Source of the DNA: QZKY01 sp942492925
GTDB taxonomy: Bacteria; Pseudomonadota; Gammaproteobacteria; Burkholderiales; Burkholderiaceae_D
Assembly: GCA_942492925.1 (NCBI GenBank)
Contig: OW818641.1
Coordinates: 186,001 to 250,000, forward strand
DNA length: 64,000 nt
Direction: 5' to 3'
Part shown: one piece after another, positions 1 to 8,161 of the stretch
Numbering within the stretch: position 1 is the stretch's first letter
How the letters are laid out: each line of letters opens with the position of its first letter
Notes under the pieces: model-generated
Seen by the model: the letters and a program-made list of their open reading frames with translations, nothing else
What the model was told of the DNA's origin: nothing
Database searches by the model: none
Made by a program: the position numbers and the translations under genes

Positions 1-186
1 TTGTTTGGCTTCTTTACCAACGGCTTGAATGGTTTTCTTGCCGTTAGGGCCGCCTTCCTGGCGAATGGCGACGACAGAGGGTTCGTCAAGCACGACACCT
101 TGGTCGCGCATAAAAATCAGAGTGTTTGCTGTTCCCAGATCGATCGCCAGATCGTTAGAGAAATAACCGCGAAAAAATCCAAACAT
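1..186 (-). CDS. mreB: Rod shape-determining protein MreB (5' end only)
   Basis: Only the first 62 codons are in the window; the gene runs off the left edge. The protein begins MFGFFRGYFSNDLAIDLGTA and carries the actin-type phosphate 1 loop (DLGTANTLI), which binds ATP. MreB polymerises under the inner membrane and directs lateral wall synthesis. It is transcribed divergently from gatC across about 240 bases, an arrangement common in Burkholderiales. The start ATG is at 184-186 on the minus strand. Identity is secure from the N-terminus; the rest of the mre cluster is presumably beyond the edge. Confidence 0.95.
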   Translation of the reverse strand, partial: MFGFFRGYFSNDLAIDLGTANTLIFMRDQGVVLDEPSVVAIRQEGGPNGKKTIQAVGKEAKQ

Positions 187-300
187 GAAGTATCCTGTAT
201 TGCACAACAATTAACTAATAGATGCGCTCGCTTCCGGAGCGTCACGCACCCCTTTTCAGCTCGTACCTGCCATAGTGCGCATGAAGCGAACATTCTACCT

Positions 301-306
301 TATAAT
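301..306 (+). promoter_or_regulatory. Candidate -10 box for gatCAB
   Basis: TATAAT stands 120 bases before the gatC start, inside the mreB/gatC divergent spacer (187-425). No convincing -35 hexamer is seen 16-18 bases upstream, so this is a candidate only. The rest of the spacer shows no ORF or repeat. Confidence 0.35.
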
Positions 307-425
307 TCGTTAGATATTTGTCTGCTTTTTGCTCTGAATTCACGTCCATCGAATGGTTTTTTGGGCCATTATCTGGTCACCGTCAACCCTGCTTGATAAC
401 GTGGTCATTTCCACAACACAACACC

Positions 426-728
426 ATGTCTCTTTCACTTTCTGACGTCACACATATCGCCGATCTCGCCCAACTGGAGCTATCCGATGACCAGGCCGCC
501 AAGACCCTGGCCCAACTGAACGGCATCTTTGCACTGGTCAACCAAATGAGCGCGGTCGATACCGCCGGCATTGAACCGCTCAGTCACCCCATCGCCGCGC
601 TGATGCCCGACTTGTCGTTGCGCCTGCGCGAAGACCATGTGACCGAACCCGACCGCCGCGACGCTTACCAGCAACCCGCCCCTGCCACGCAGGACGGCTT
701 GTATCTGGTCCCCAAAGTCATCGAATAA
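426..728 (+). CDS. gatC: Asp-tRNA(Asn)/Glu-tRNA(Gln) amidotransferase subunit C
   Basis: A 100-residue protein, the normal GatC length. GatC is the small subunit that wraps and stabilises GatA against GatB in the enzyme amidating mischarged Glu-tRNA(Gln) and/or Asp-tRNA(Asn). The start MSLSLSDVTHIADLAQLEL is typical of the family, and the C-terminus has the expected LREDHV...YLVPKVIE. I chose the ATG at 426; an upstream in-frame extension to 318 has no family resemblance. The 18-base gap to gatA indicates cotranscription. Confidence 0.93.
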   Translation: MSLSLSDVTHIADLAQLELSDDQAAKTLAQLNGIFALVNQMSAVDTAGIEPLSHPIAALMPDLSLRLREDHVTEPDRRDAYQQPAPATQDGLYLVPKVIE

Positions 729-746
729 GTTTTCTGAAAAGACGTC

Positions 747-2207
747 ATGCATAACAAAACCATCTCTGAATTATCGCGCTTGCTGCAAGCCAGAAAAGTC
801 TCGGCCACCGAACTCGCGCAACACTTCCTCGCCCGCATTGCACAAAGCGACCTGAACGCCTTTCTCCATGTAGATGAAGCCCTCACGCTCGCACAGGCGG
901 CCGATGCCGATGCAAACATTCAGTTTCAGGATGTCGGCCCATTGACTGGCATCCCCATTGCGCACAAAGACATCTTCGTCACGCAAGGCTGGCGTTCGAC
1001 GGCCGGTTCGAAAATGCTCGAAAACTATGTCAGTCCTTTCGATGCCACCGTCGTGCTGAAACTCCGCGATGCGGGCACGGTCACGCTGGGCAAACTCAAT
1101 TGCGATGAATTCGCGATGGGGTCGTCCAACGAAAATTCGGCTTTCGGCTCAGTGAAAAACCCTTGGGACAAGGCCGCGATTCCCGGCGGTTCGTCGGGCG
1201 GTTCGGCGGCGGCCGTGGCCGCGCGCCTCGCGCCCGGCGCGACCGGCACGGACACCGGCGGCTCCATTCGTCAGCCTGCGGCGCTCTGCGGCATCACCGG
1301 CATAAAACCGACTTACGGCCGCGTGTCGCGTTACGGCATGATCGCTTATGCTTCCTCGCTTGATCAGGGTGGGCCGATGGCCAAAACCGCCGAAGACTGC
1401 GCGATTTTGCTCAACGCGATGGTGGGGTTTGATCCGCGCGATGCCACCAGCTTACGCCGTCCCGATGAAGACTTTACCCAGAACCTGGATGCGCCGCTGA
1501 GCGGCTTGCGCATCGGCGTGCCGAAAGAATATTTCGGCGAAGGGCTGGCGCCGGACGTCGAACACGCGGTCTGTGCCGCGATCGTCGAATACGAAAAGCT
1601 CGGGGCCAAAATCGTCGAGATATCGCTGCCGAACACCGCGCTGTCAATTCCCGTGTATTACGTGATCGCACCGGCTGAAGCCTCTTCTAACCTCTCACGT
1701 TTTGATGGCGTGCGTTATGGCTTTCGCGCGAAGGATTACACGGACTTGCAAGACATGTACCGCAAAACGCGCGCGCAGGGATTCGGCGAAGAAGTGCAGC
1801 GTCGCATTCTCGTCGGCACCTACGTGCTCTCGCACGGTTATTACGATGCGTATTACCTGCAAGCGCAGCGCATTCGTCGCCTGATCGCGCAGGATTTCCA
1901 GCAAGCTTTCACGCAATGCGACGTCATCATGGGGCCAGTCACGCCGACCGTTGCCTGGAATATCGGCGACAAAGCGGATGACCCGGTAGCCAACTACCTC
2001 GGCGACATCTACACGCTCTCGACCAATCTCGCCGGCTTGCCCGGCATGTCGATCCCCTGTGGCTTCGGCATCGGCGACGTCAATGCGCGCCGTCCGGTGG
2101 GGTTGCAACTGACCGGGAATTATTTCGACGAAGCCCGCCTGCTCAATATCGCGCATCAATTCCAGCAAGCGACGGATTGGCATTTGCGTGCACCGGAAGG
2201 TGTTTAA
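747..2207 (+). CDS. gatA: Glutamyl-tRNA(Gln) amidotransferase subunit A
   Basis: A 486-residue amidase-signature protein that hydrolyses glutamine and passes the ammonia to GatB for transamidation of mischarged tRNA. The Ser-cisSer-Lys triad can be placed: K74 (AHKDIF), S149 in PGGSSGGSAAA and nucleophile S173 in TDTGGSIRQ. The spacing matches well-studied GatA proteins. The length is normal, and the gene is second in gatC-gatA-gatB. A hairpin with a T-run follows the stop at 2226-2256, so gatB may be partly uncoupled from gatCA. Confidence 0.95.
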   Translation: MHNKTISELSRLLQARKVSATELAQHFLARIAQSDLNAFLHVDEALTLAQAADADANIQFQDVGPLTGIPIAHKDIFVTQGWRSTAGSKMLENYVSPFDATVVLKLRDAGTVTLGKLNCDEFAMGSSNENSAFGSVKNPWDKAAIPGGSSGGSAAAVAARLAPGATGTDTGGSIRQPAALCGITGIKPTYGRVSRYGMIAYASSLDQGGPMAKTAEDCAILLNAMVGFDPRDATSLRRPDEDFTQNLDAPLSGLRIGVPKEYFGEGLAPDVEHAVCAAIVEYEKLGAKIVEISLPNTALSIPVYYVIAPAEASSNLSRFDGVRYGFRAKDYTDLQDMYRKTRAQGFGEEVQRRILVGTYVLSHGYYDAYYLQAQRIRRLIAQDFQQAFTQCDVIMGPVTPTVAWNIGDKADDPVANYLGDIYTLSTNLAGLPGMSIPCGFGIGDVNARRPVGLQLTGNYFDEARLLNIAHQFQQATDWHLRAPEGV

Positions 2208-2225
2208 CACTAGTTGTGAAGTCAT

Positions 2226-2256
2226 GCCGCAACCAGCATTTGCGGCGCTGTTTTTT
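2226..2256 (+). terminator. Hairpin with T-run between gatA and gatB
   Basis: GCCGCAA (2226-2232) pairs with TTGCGGC (2240-2246) around a 7-base loop, and six T residues follow at 2251-2256. It lies inside an apparent operon, so it probably gives partial termination. Confidence 0.55.
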
Positions 2257-2258
2257 AT

Positions 2259-2297
2259 CCCCTTTCCCTGCGAGGGAGAGGGTTAGGCGGAGGTGAA
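2259..2297 (+). repeat. Degenerate CCCTCTCCC/GGGAGAGGG dispersed repeat
   Basis: CCCTTTCCCT-GCG-AGGGAGAGGG forms a near-perfect hairpin, followed by a GTTAGGCGGAGGTG tail. The same motif, in reverse orientation, is seen near 5033-5083 and at 42298-42334. This resembles the short dispersed palindromes common in Proteobacteria. Confidence 0.5.
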
Positions 2298-2334
2298 AGT
2301 ATCCACCTTCACGCTGCAAAAAGGAGTCAATACC

Positions 2335-3792
2335 ATGCAATGGGAAGTCGTCATCGGGATGGAAACGCATGTCCAGCTCTCCACCCAATCCAAAATTTTC
2401 AGCGGTGCCTCCACTGCGTTTGGCGCCGATCCGAACACACAGGCTTGCCCCGTCGATCTCGCACTGCCCGGCGTGCTGCCCGTGATGAATCGCGGCGCCG
2501 TCGAACGGGCGATTCAGTTCGGCTTGGCTGTCGGCGCGAAAATTGCGCCACTCTCGGTGTTCGCTCGCAAGAATTATTTTTACCCGGATCTGCCAAAAGG
2601 CTACCAAATCAGCCAGTATGAAAAGCCGGTGGTCGAAGGCGGCAAAGTCAGTTTCGTTTTCGAAAAAAACGGCAAGCCGGAACTGCATTCGGTCGCGCTG
2701 ACACGCGCGCATCTGGAAGAAGATGCGGGGAAATCCTTGCACGAGAATTTCCAGGACTTGACCGGCATCGACTTGAACCGGGCGGGCACGCCGCTGCTTG
2801 AAATCGTCACTGAACCGGACATGCGCAGCGCCGCCGAAGCGGTGGCCTACGCGCGCGCGCTGCACGCGCTCGTCATGTGGCTTGGCATATGCGACGGCAA
2901 CATGCAGGAAGGCTCGTTCCGCTGCGATGCGAACGTGTCGGTGCGCCCCGTCGGCCAAAAGGAATTGGGCACGCGCAACGAAATCAAAAACCTGAACTCC
3001 TTCCGTTTTCTGGAAGATGCGATCAATCACGAAGTCCGTCGCCAGATCGAGTTGATTGAAGATGGCGGGGTGATCGTGCAAGCGACGCGCCTGTACGACC
3101 CGGACAAGAAAGAAACGCGTGAAATGCGCACCAAGGAAGATGCGCACGATTACCGTTATTTCCCTGATCCGGATTTGCCGCCGCTCGTGATCACCGCTGA
3201 CATGATCGAACGTGAAAAAGCGAAGATGCCGGAACTGCCCGATGCCATCCGCGCTCGCTTTGTACGCGATTACGGCCTGTCCGAATACGATGCCTCGGTG
3301 CTCACACAATCGAAAGACATGGCCGAGTACTTTGAAACACTGGTCGCGCAAACCGGCAAGGATCAAGCCAAACAAGGCGCGAACTGGCTGATGGGCGATG
3401 TGTCCTCTACGCTCAATCGCGAAGGTGTCGAGATCAAAGATGCGCCCGTCAGCGCTGCTCAGCTTGCTGTGCTGCTGAAGCGCATTGCCGACAACACCAT
3501 TTCCAACAAGATTGCCAAAGAAGTTTTCAGCGCGATGTGGGAAGCCAAATCCGACGACGTCAACAGTGCCGACGCCATCATCGATGCGAAAGGGCTGAAA
3601 CAGATTTCCGATACCGGCGAACTGGAAAAAATCATTGATGACGTGCTGGCCGCGAATCAAAAGTCTGTCGAAGAATTTCGCTCGGGCAAAGAGAAAGCCT
3701 TCAACGCGCTGGTGGGACAGGCAATGAAAGCGACGAAAGGCAAAGGCAATCCGGCACAGGTGAATGAATTATTGCGCAAAAAATTGTCGTAA
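2335..3792 (+). CDS. gatB: Aspartyl/glutamyl-tRNA amidotransferase subunit B
   Basis: A 485-residue GatB, the tRNA-binding subunit that phosphorylates and amidates Glu-tRNA(Gln) or Asp-tRNA(Asn). It opens MQWEVVIGMETHVQLST. The cradle domain has the expected YFYPDLPKGYQISQYEKP stretch, and the C-terminal YqeY-like tail ends GNPAQVNELLRKKL. The ATG at 2335 is chosen because AAGGAG lies 8 bases upstream; a GTG at 2293 would add 14 residues overlapping the preceding repeat. Confidence 0.95.
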   Translation: MQWEVVIGMETHVQLSTQSKIFSGASTAFGADPNTQACPVDLALPGVLPVMNRGAVERAIQFGLAVGAKIAPLSVFARKNYFYPDLPKGYQISQYEKPVVEGGKVSFVFEKNGKPELHSVALTRAHLEEDAGKSLHENFQDLTGIDLNRAGTPLLEIVTEPDMRSAAEAVAYARALHALVMWLGICDGNMQEGSFRCDANVSVRPVGQKELGTRNEIKNLNSFRFLEDAINHEVRRQIELIEDGGVIVQATRLYDPDKKETREMRTKEDAHDYRYFPDPDLPPLVITADMIEREKAKMPELPDAIRARFVRDYGLSEYDASVLTQSKDMAEYFETLVAQTGKDQAKQGANWLMGDVSSTLNREGVEIKDAPVSAAQLAVLLKRIADNTISNKIAKEVFSAMWEAKSDDVNSADAIIDAKGLKQISDTGELEKIIDDVLAANQKSVEEFRSGKEKAFNALVGQAMKATKGKGNPAQVNELLRKKLS

Positions 3793-3887
3793 CTTATCCT
3801 ACCTTTCGAAGTTGATATATGGTTTTGCCTTTGCCGATGGTATATTGATATTTTTAATGAATCTGTTGTCTCTCACTAGGAAATTTT

Positions 3888-4772
3888 ATGGCCGTGATTG
3901 AGATACCAAAAGAGATTGACCGCTTCGTACTATATTTTGACACCCCCAAGCGACAAATAAATGCTTACGCGCTAGCAACATCTCTCATCGGTTTGTCTGA
4001 TGCTGTACGCGCAGCAAATGCCGCAGTAAATCCTGGCTATTACGTTGAGGTCGTCGTTGAGTCTCTAGAAGACGGCAGTTTTCAAGCCATTATTCGAACG
4101 ATCTACGAAAAGACGCGAGATCTTCTTTCTAATGAGGCTGTCAAAGCCATTGTTTATGGGATTATTGCTACACACATTTACGAAGCAGCAATCAAAACCG
4201 ACACGCCTCCTAAGATTTCCGTCAGTTCTGAGCACGTGATTATTGAGTCTGGTAAAGAGAAAATCATTGTTCCTCGCAACGTTTACGAGGCAAAAAAGCA
4301 ACTTGAAAAATCAGAAAGATTTACTTCTGCAGTTGGGCAAGTTTTTCATGGTGCGAAATCAGATCCTTCTGTGAAAGGGATAGGACTCAAAACCAACCCA
4401 GACAAGTCTCCTCCGTTAATTTATATACCACGAGACAAGTTTGCGATCTTTGACTCTAGGAATGCGGACGAAGGATCGCGCGAAATAATCGAATTTGCTT
4501 CCATTGAAATCTCTAGAGCAATACTTGAACGTGGTAAACGTAAATGGGAGTTTTACTGGCGTGGAATGCGTATTTCAGCGCCAGTTCTTGATACCAGTTT
4601 TTATGATCGTTTCTTTGCTCGCGACATCACAATAGCTCCTGGTGATGGCTTGCGTGTTGCACTTCGCATTATTCAAGTGCAATCTCCCGACACTGGAATC
4701 TTCGTAAATAATAAGTATGAGATCGTTGAAGTTTTTGAACATATTCCCCGCATGCAGCAAAGCACCATCTAG
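3888..4772 (+). CDS. Orphan hypothetical protein of low G+C
   Basis: A 294-residue protein that I cannot assign to a named family. The N-terminal third is mixed (FVLYFDTPKRQINAYALATS), followed by one hydrophobic stretch around residues 85-105 (AVKAIVYGIIATHIYE) that could be a membrane helix or a buried helix. The C-terminal half looks like a beta-rich domain (KWEFYWRGMRISAPV, IVEVFEHIP). By eye its G+C is near 40% against roughly 57% for gatB and tex, with A/T-ending codons throughout. That suggests horizontal acquisition. It has its own 95-base upstream spacer and is followed directly by a structured repeat. Its function is unknown; the position between housekeeping genes is typical of single accessory genes. 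Confidence 0.7.
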   Translation: MAVIEIPKEIDRFVLYFDTPKRQINAYALATSLIGLSDAVRAANAAVNPGYYVEVVVESLEDGSFQAIIRTIYEKTRDLLSNEAVKAIVYGIIATHIYEAAIKTDTPPKISVSSEHVIIESGKEKIIVPRNVYEAKKQLEKSERFTSAVGQVFHGAKSDPSVKGIGLKTNPDKSPPLIYIPRDKFAIFDSRNADEGSREIIEFASIEISRAILERGKRKWEFYWRGMRISAPVLDTSFYDRFFARDITIAPGDGLRVALRIIQVQSPDTGIFVNNKYEIVEVFEHIPRMQQSTI

Positions 4773-4800
4773 ACCATCGCTGTGCATTTCATCCGCTTAG

Positions 4801-4995
4801 ACGCAGCCGCTGGCAGAAAGCTAAAGCGGAATAGAAGCGAAAACTGTTTGAGCGCAGCGAGTTTTTTCGCTTCCCGCTTTGGCTGCACTGACAGCGGGAA
4901 CCCGAAGGGCTGCGTCTCGCGGTCGCCTTCTTTTGCATCCTTTTCTTGGCGAGACAAGAAAAGGATGTAGCTGCCGGGCTACCCCCGGCAAGTTC
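4801..4995. repeat. Structured intergenic repeat A, copy 1
   Basis: Three nested or consecutive hairpins are visible. Stem 1 is GAAGCGAAAA (4834-4843) with TTTTCGCTTC (4864-4873) around a GAGCGCAGCGAG loop. It is extended by AAAGCGG (4823-4829) with CCGCTTT (4874-4880). Stem 2 is CATCCTTTTCTTG (4936-4948) with its 13-base complement (4955-4967) and a GCGAGA loop. Stem 3 is GCCGGG (4973-4978) with CCCGGC (4984-4989). Copy 2 lies at 42061-42270. The whole 343-base gap 4773-5115 consists of this element and the short repeat after it. Confidence 0.8.
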
Positions 4996-5032
4996 GATCT
5001 ACCGCAAAATCCGTTTTACTTCGAGCGAACAC

Positions 5033-5083
5033 TTCACCCCCTACCTAACCTTCCCCCTCACAGAGGGAAGGAATGTTATATTC
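5033..5083 (-). repeat. Degenerate CCCTCACC/GGGAGAGGG-type dispersed repeat
   Basis: CACCCCCTACCTAACCTTCC, then CCCTC and GAGGGAAGG, resembles the repeat at 42298-42334 in the same orientation and the one at 2259-2297 reversed. It is poorly conserved. Confidence 0.35.
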
Positions 5084-5115
5084 ATTCTTTCAGACGCATC
5101 TCCGTATTAGTTTTT

Positions 5116-5553
5116 ATGCATCCCGCTGCTGAACACTATCTCGCTTTATCGCCCGAACAACAGAAAAACGTTCAATTGCGTCTTTGCGAGCGTGTGCTGG
5201 AAATTTGGGATCGCCTGATGCCCAGTCCCGTCGTGTACAAAAACAAATCGACCGGTGCCTTGCATTTCCTGGAAGTCGGTCTGCTGCGCGAAGCCTTCCT
5301 GTCCGTCAAAATCGGCAAGGATCGTTATCAAATCCAGCAACGTTTTCTCAAACCGATGGCCGATCTGGAAAGCGGCGCGCTAACCCTGCCGGGCAAAACC
5401 AAGTTCGCCTATTTCGCCATCCGCAACCTGTTTGCCACCCACATCTTGCAAAACCCAGCCGATCCCTGGCTGGTCCCCAATCAAGCCCTGGCCGCAATGG
5501 ACGAATCCGATGTGGTCGCCAATCTGGAATGGGCCATGGCTGCGGTGATCTGA
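5116..5553 (+). CDS. Conserved hypothetical protein
   Basis: A 145-residue soluble protein without signal peptide or membrane segment. It begins MHPAAEHYLALSPEQQKNVQ and contains an amphipathic KIGKDRYQIQQRFLKPMADL region. Codon use matches the neighbouring housekeeping genes. I chose the ATG at 5116; an in-frame extension upstream to 4879 runs into the structured repeat and is low complexity. Convergent with tex. I do not recognise a family. Confidence 0.7.
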   Translation: MHPAAEHYLALSPEQQKNVQLRLCERVLEIWDRLMPSPVVYKNKSTGALHFLEVGLLREAFLSVKIGKDRYQIQQRFLKPMADLESGALTLPGKTKFAYFAIRNLFATHILQNPADPWLVPNQALAAMDESDVVANLEWAMAAVI

Positions 5554-5573
5554 CCCTCAGCGCATAATCCTCT

Positions 5574-5590
5574 GCGCACAAGCCGTGCGC
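5574..5590. terminator. Short hairpin between convergent genes
   Basis: GCGCAC (5574-5579) pairs with GTGCGC (5585-5590) around AAGCC. It lies between the stop codons of the 145-residue gene and tex and has no strong T-run. It is a weak candidate. Confidence 0.35.
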
Positions 5591-5600
5591 TTGTCTTTAC

Positions 5601-7943
5601 CTACGCTTTCAACTTGGCAAACGCCGCCGCCATCGCATTGTTGGCGGCCGGTGTTGGGCTGAATGGCTTCAGTTTCTTCGCGCCCTGGCCCTGCGGCGCG
5701 CGCACCGCGCCATCGTCACGCACGCTTGATGCAGCACGCTCACCCATGCGCATCGTCAGTGCAATGCGATGTCGCTTGAGATCAACTTCCAGCACTTTGA
5801 CCTTGACGACTTGCCCCGCCTTCACCACCTGATGCGGGTCTGTCACGAAACGATCCGCCAGCGCCGAGATATGCACCAGACCATCCTGATGCACCCCAAT
5901 GTCCACGAATGCGCCGAAAGCGGCAACGTTGGTCACCACCCCTTCCAGCACCATGTCCGGGCGCAAATCCTTGAGTTCTGCCACACCTTCTTTGAAGGTC
6001 GCCGTCTTGAATTCCGGGCGCGGATCACGTCCCGGTTTTTCCAATTCTCTCAGAATGTCGCTGACGGTCGGCACACCGAAGCGTTCATCCGCATATTTTT
6101 TCGGATCCAGCTTTTTGAGCAAGGCCACATCGCCAATCACTTGGCCCACCGCTTTGCCGATATCTTTCAGAATTTTTTCGACCACCGGATACGATTCGGG
6201 ATGCACGGCCGATGCATCGAGGGGATTCGTGCCTCCCGTAATTCGCAAAAATCCCGCTGCCTGTTCAAAAGTTTTCTCGCCAAGCCGCGGCACCTTGCGC
6301 AAGTCTTCGCGCGTGGCAAAGGCACCCGCCTGGTTACGGTAACTGACGATTTGCTGCGCAATGCCCGTATTCAAGCCAGACACGCGCGCGAGCAGCGGCG
6401 CCGAAGCCGTATTCACGTCCACGCCCACCGCATTCACACAATCTTCCACCACCGCCTCCAGCGAGTGCGCCAGCCTAGTTTGCGCGACATCGTGTTGATA
6501 CTGCCCCACCCCAATCGCCTTCGGATCGATCTTGACCAATTCCGCGAGTGGATCTTGCAGGCGTCGCGCAATCGATACGGCACCACGCAATGACACATCC
6601 AGCTCCGGCAATTCTTTCGAGGCAAACTCCGACGCCGAATAGACCGATGCGCCCGCCTCGGACACCACAATTTTATTGAGCTTCAGCTCAGGGTGACGCT
6701 GGATCAGATCTTGCGCCAGCTTGTCCGTTTCGCGCGATGCCGTCCCGTTGCCAATGGCAATCAGCGCCGCGCCATGTTGCGTGGCAATCTGCGCCAACCG
6801 TTGCACCGACCCCTCCCAATCATCGCGCGGCGCATGGGGATAGATCGTGTCGGTTGAAACCACCTGGCCGGTGGCATCCGTCACAGCCACTTTCACGCCG
6901 GTCCGCAAGCCCGGATCCAGGCCAATGGTGACACGCTGCCCCGCCGGTGCGGCCAACAACAAATCTTTCAAATTGCGCGCGAAGACGCGAATGGCTTCCG
7001 CTTCGGCGCGTTCGCGCAACGCGGTCATCAGTTCGGTTTCCAGATGCATGCCGATGCGCACGCGCCATGCCCAGCGCGCGGTGTCCAGCAACCAGAGATC
7101 GCCCGGCCGCCCCCGGTCACGAATGCCGTAACGCACGGCGATTCGCGTTTCGCAGGGGTTGTGGGGATCGCTCCATTTTGGCTTTTCTGTTTCGGTATCC
7201 AGTCGCAGGGAAACGTTCAGCATCTCTTCGCGTCGGCCACGAAAAAGCGCCAGGGCGCGGTGCGAGGGAATGGCGGCAAGGGGTTCATGATAATCAAAGT
7301 AATCTGCGAACTTCGCCCCAGGTTCTTCCTTGCCGAGAGCGACTTTTGATTCCACCACCGCATGCTCATTCAAATAGTCGCGCAGGATTTGCAGCAGTTC
7401 TGCATCCTCGGCAAATCGCTCGATCAGAATTTGACGAGCGCCATCCAGGGCGGCTTTGACATCTGGCACACCGGGATTGTCGCCCTGATCCGTCGTGAAC
7501 GGTTCCTTCAGATACTTGGCCGCTTCGTCTTCTGGCGACAAGCAGGGCGACTGCAACAACGCGTCGGCCAACGGCTCTAATCCGGCTTCGATTGCAATTT
7601 GCGCACGCGTCCGCCGTTTCGGGCGATAGGGCAAATACAGATCTTCCAGCCGCACCTTGTCTTCGGCATGAGCAATCGCCTCGCGCAACGCGGGAGTCAT
7701 CTTGCCCTGTTCTTCAATCGACGCGATCACGACCGCACGTCGCGCTTCCAGATCACGCAAGTAACTCAGGCGCTCTTCCAGCAACCGCAATTGACTGTCG
7801 TCCAGTCCGCCGGTCGTCTCTTTGCGGTAACGCGCAATGAAGGGCACGGTTGCGCCTTCGTCTAGCAAAGCAATGGCAGACACAATTTGCTGGGGGCGCG
7901 CACCCAGTTCCGTCGCCAGACGTTGTTCTATCGTAGGTAACAT
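5601..7943 (-). CDS. tex: Tex family transcription accessory / RNA-binding protein
   Basis: A 780-residue protein of normal Tex length. The domains, in order, are: an N-terminal helical Tex domain (LPTIEQRLATELGARPQQ, PFIARYRKETTGGLDD), a YqgF-like RNase H fold near residues 325-450 (TIGLDPGLRTGVKVAV), helix-hairpin-helix repeats around 480-570 (VDVNTASAPLLARVSGL), and a C-terminal S1 RNA-binding domain (DMVLEGVVTNVAAFGAFVDI...DGLVHISALA). Tex is a conserved nucleic-acid-binding factor that modulates transcription. The start ATG is at 7943. It is convergent with the upstream small gene and divergent from the helicase at 8162. Confidence 0.95.
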   Translation of the reverse strand: MLPTIEQRLATELGARPQQIVSAIALLDEGATVPFIARYRKETTGGLDDSQLRLLEERLSYLRDLEARRAVVIASIEEQGKMTPALREAIAHAEDKVRLEDLYLPYRPKRRTRAQIAIEAGLEPLADALLQSPCLSPEDEAAKYLKEPFTTDQGDNPGVPDVKAALDGARQILIERFAEDAELLQILRDYLNEHAVVESKVALGKEEPGAKFADYFDYHEPLAAIPSHRALALFRGRREEMLNVSLRLDTETEKPKWSDPHNPCETRIAVRYGIRDRGRPGDLWLLDTARWAWRVRIGMHLETELMTALRERAEAEAIRVFARNLKDLLLAAPAGQRVTIGLDPGLRTGVKVAVTDATGQVVSTDTIYPHAPRDDWEGSVQRLAQIATQHGAALIAIGNGTASRETDKLAQDLIQRHPELKLNKIVVSEAGASVYSASEFASKELPELDVSLRGAVSIARRLQDPLAELVKIDPKAIGVGQYQHDVAQTRLAHSLEAVVEDCVNAVGVDVNTASAPLLARVSGLNTGIAQQIVSYRNQAGAFATREDLRKVPRLGEKTFEQAAGFLRITGGTNPLDASAVHPESYPVVEKILKDIGKAVGQVIGDVALLKKLDPKKYADERFGVPTVSDILRELEKPGRDPRPEFKTATFKEGVAELKDLRPDMVLEGVVTNVAAFGAFVDIGVHQDGLVHISALADRFVTDPHQVVKAGQVVKVKVLEVDLKRHRIALTMRMGERAASSVRDDGAVRAPQGQGAKKLKPFSPTPAANNAMAAAFAKLKA

Positions 7944-8161
7944 GAATTGCGATCAAAAATCAAAGCCGCGATGATACGCAAATGGCAAAAAATCGCCAGT
8001 ACCAAAATGCCAACAAATGTGCAAACACCCGCGCTTAAACATCTGGATACAAATTATTCCTTGTTTTTGTGGCAAAAAAACCTCGATTCCTTTTCCATTT
8101 TTGAGAGATAATCTTCATTTGGTGAGTATATTTCCCGAGTCTCGTTCGCAATAAAGGCAAT

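Noticed and set aside
1..396. 131-codon open frame on the plus strand at the left edge
   Set aside because: It overlaps mreB in antisense and the mreB/gatC promoter region; the minus strand encodes a clear MreB N-terminus.
2143..3660. 505-codon open frame antisense to gatB
   Set aside because: It lies wholly opposite a canonical gatB, has no RBS or family features, and reflects the G+C-rich third positions of gatB. The same applies to long antisense frames opposite frc (15118-16284), gspE-like (33287-34639), uup (37568-39079) and gcl (43405-45264).
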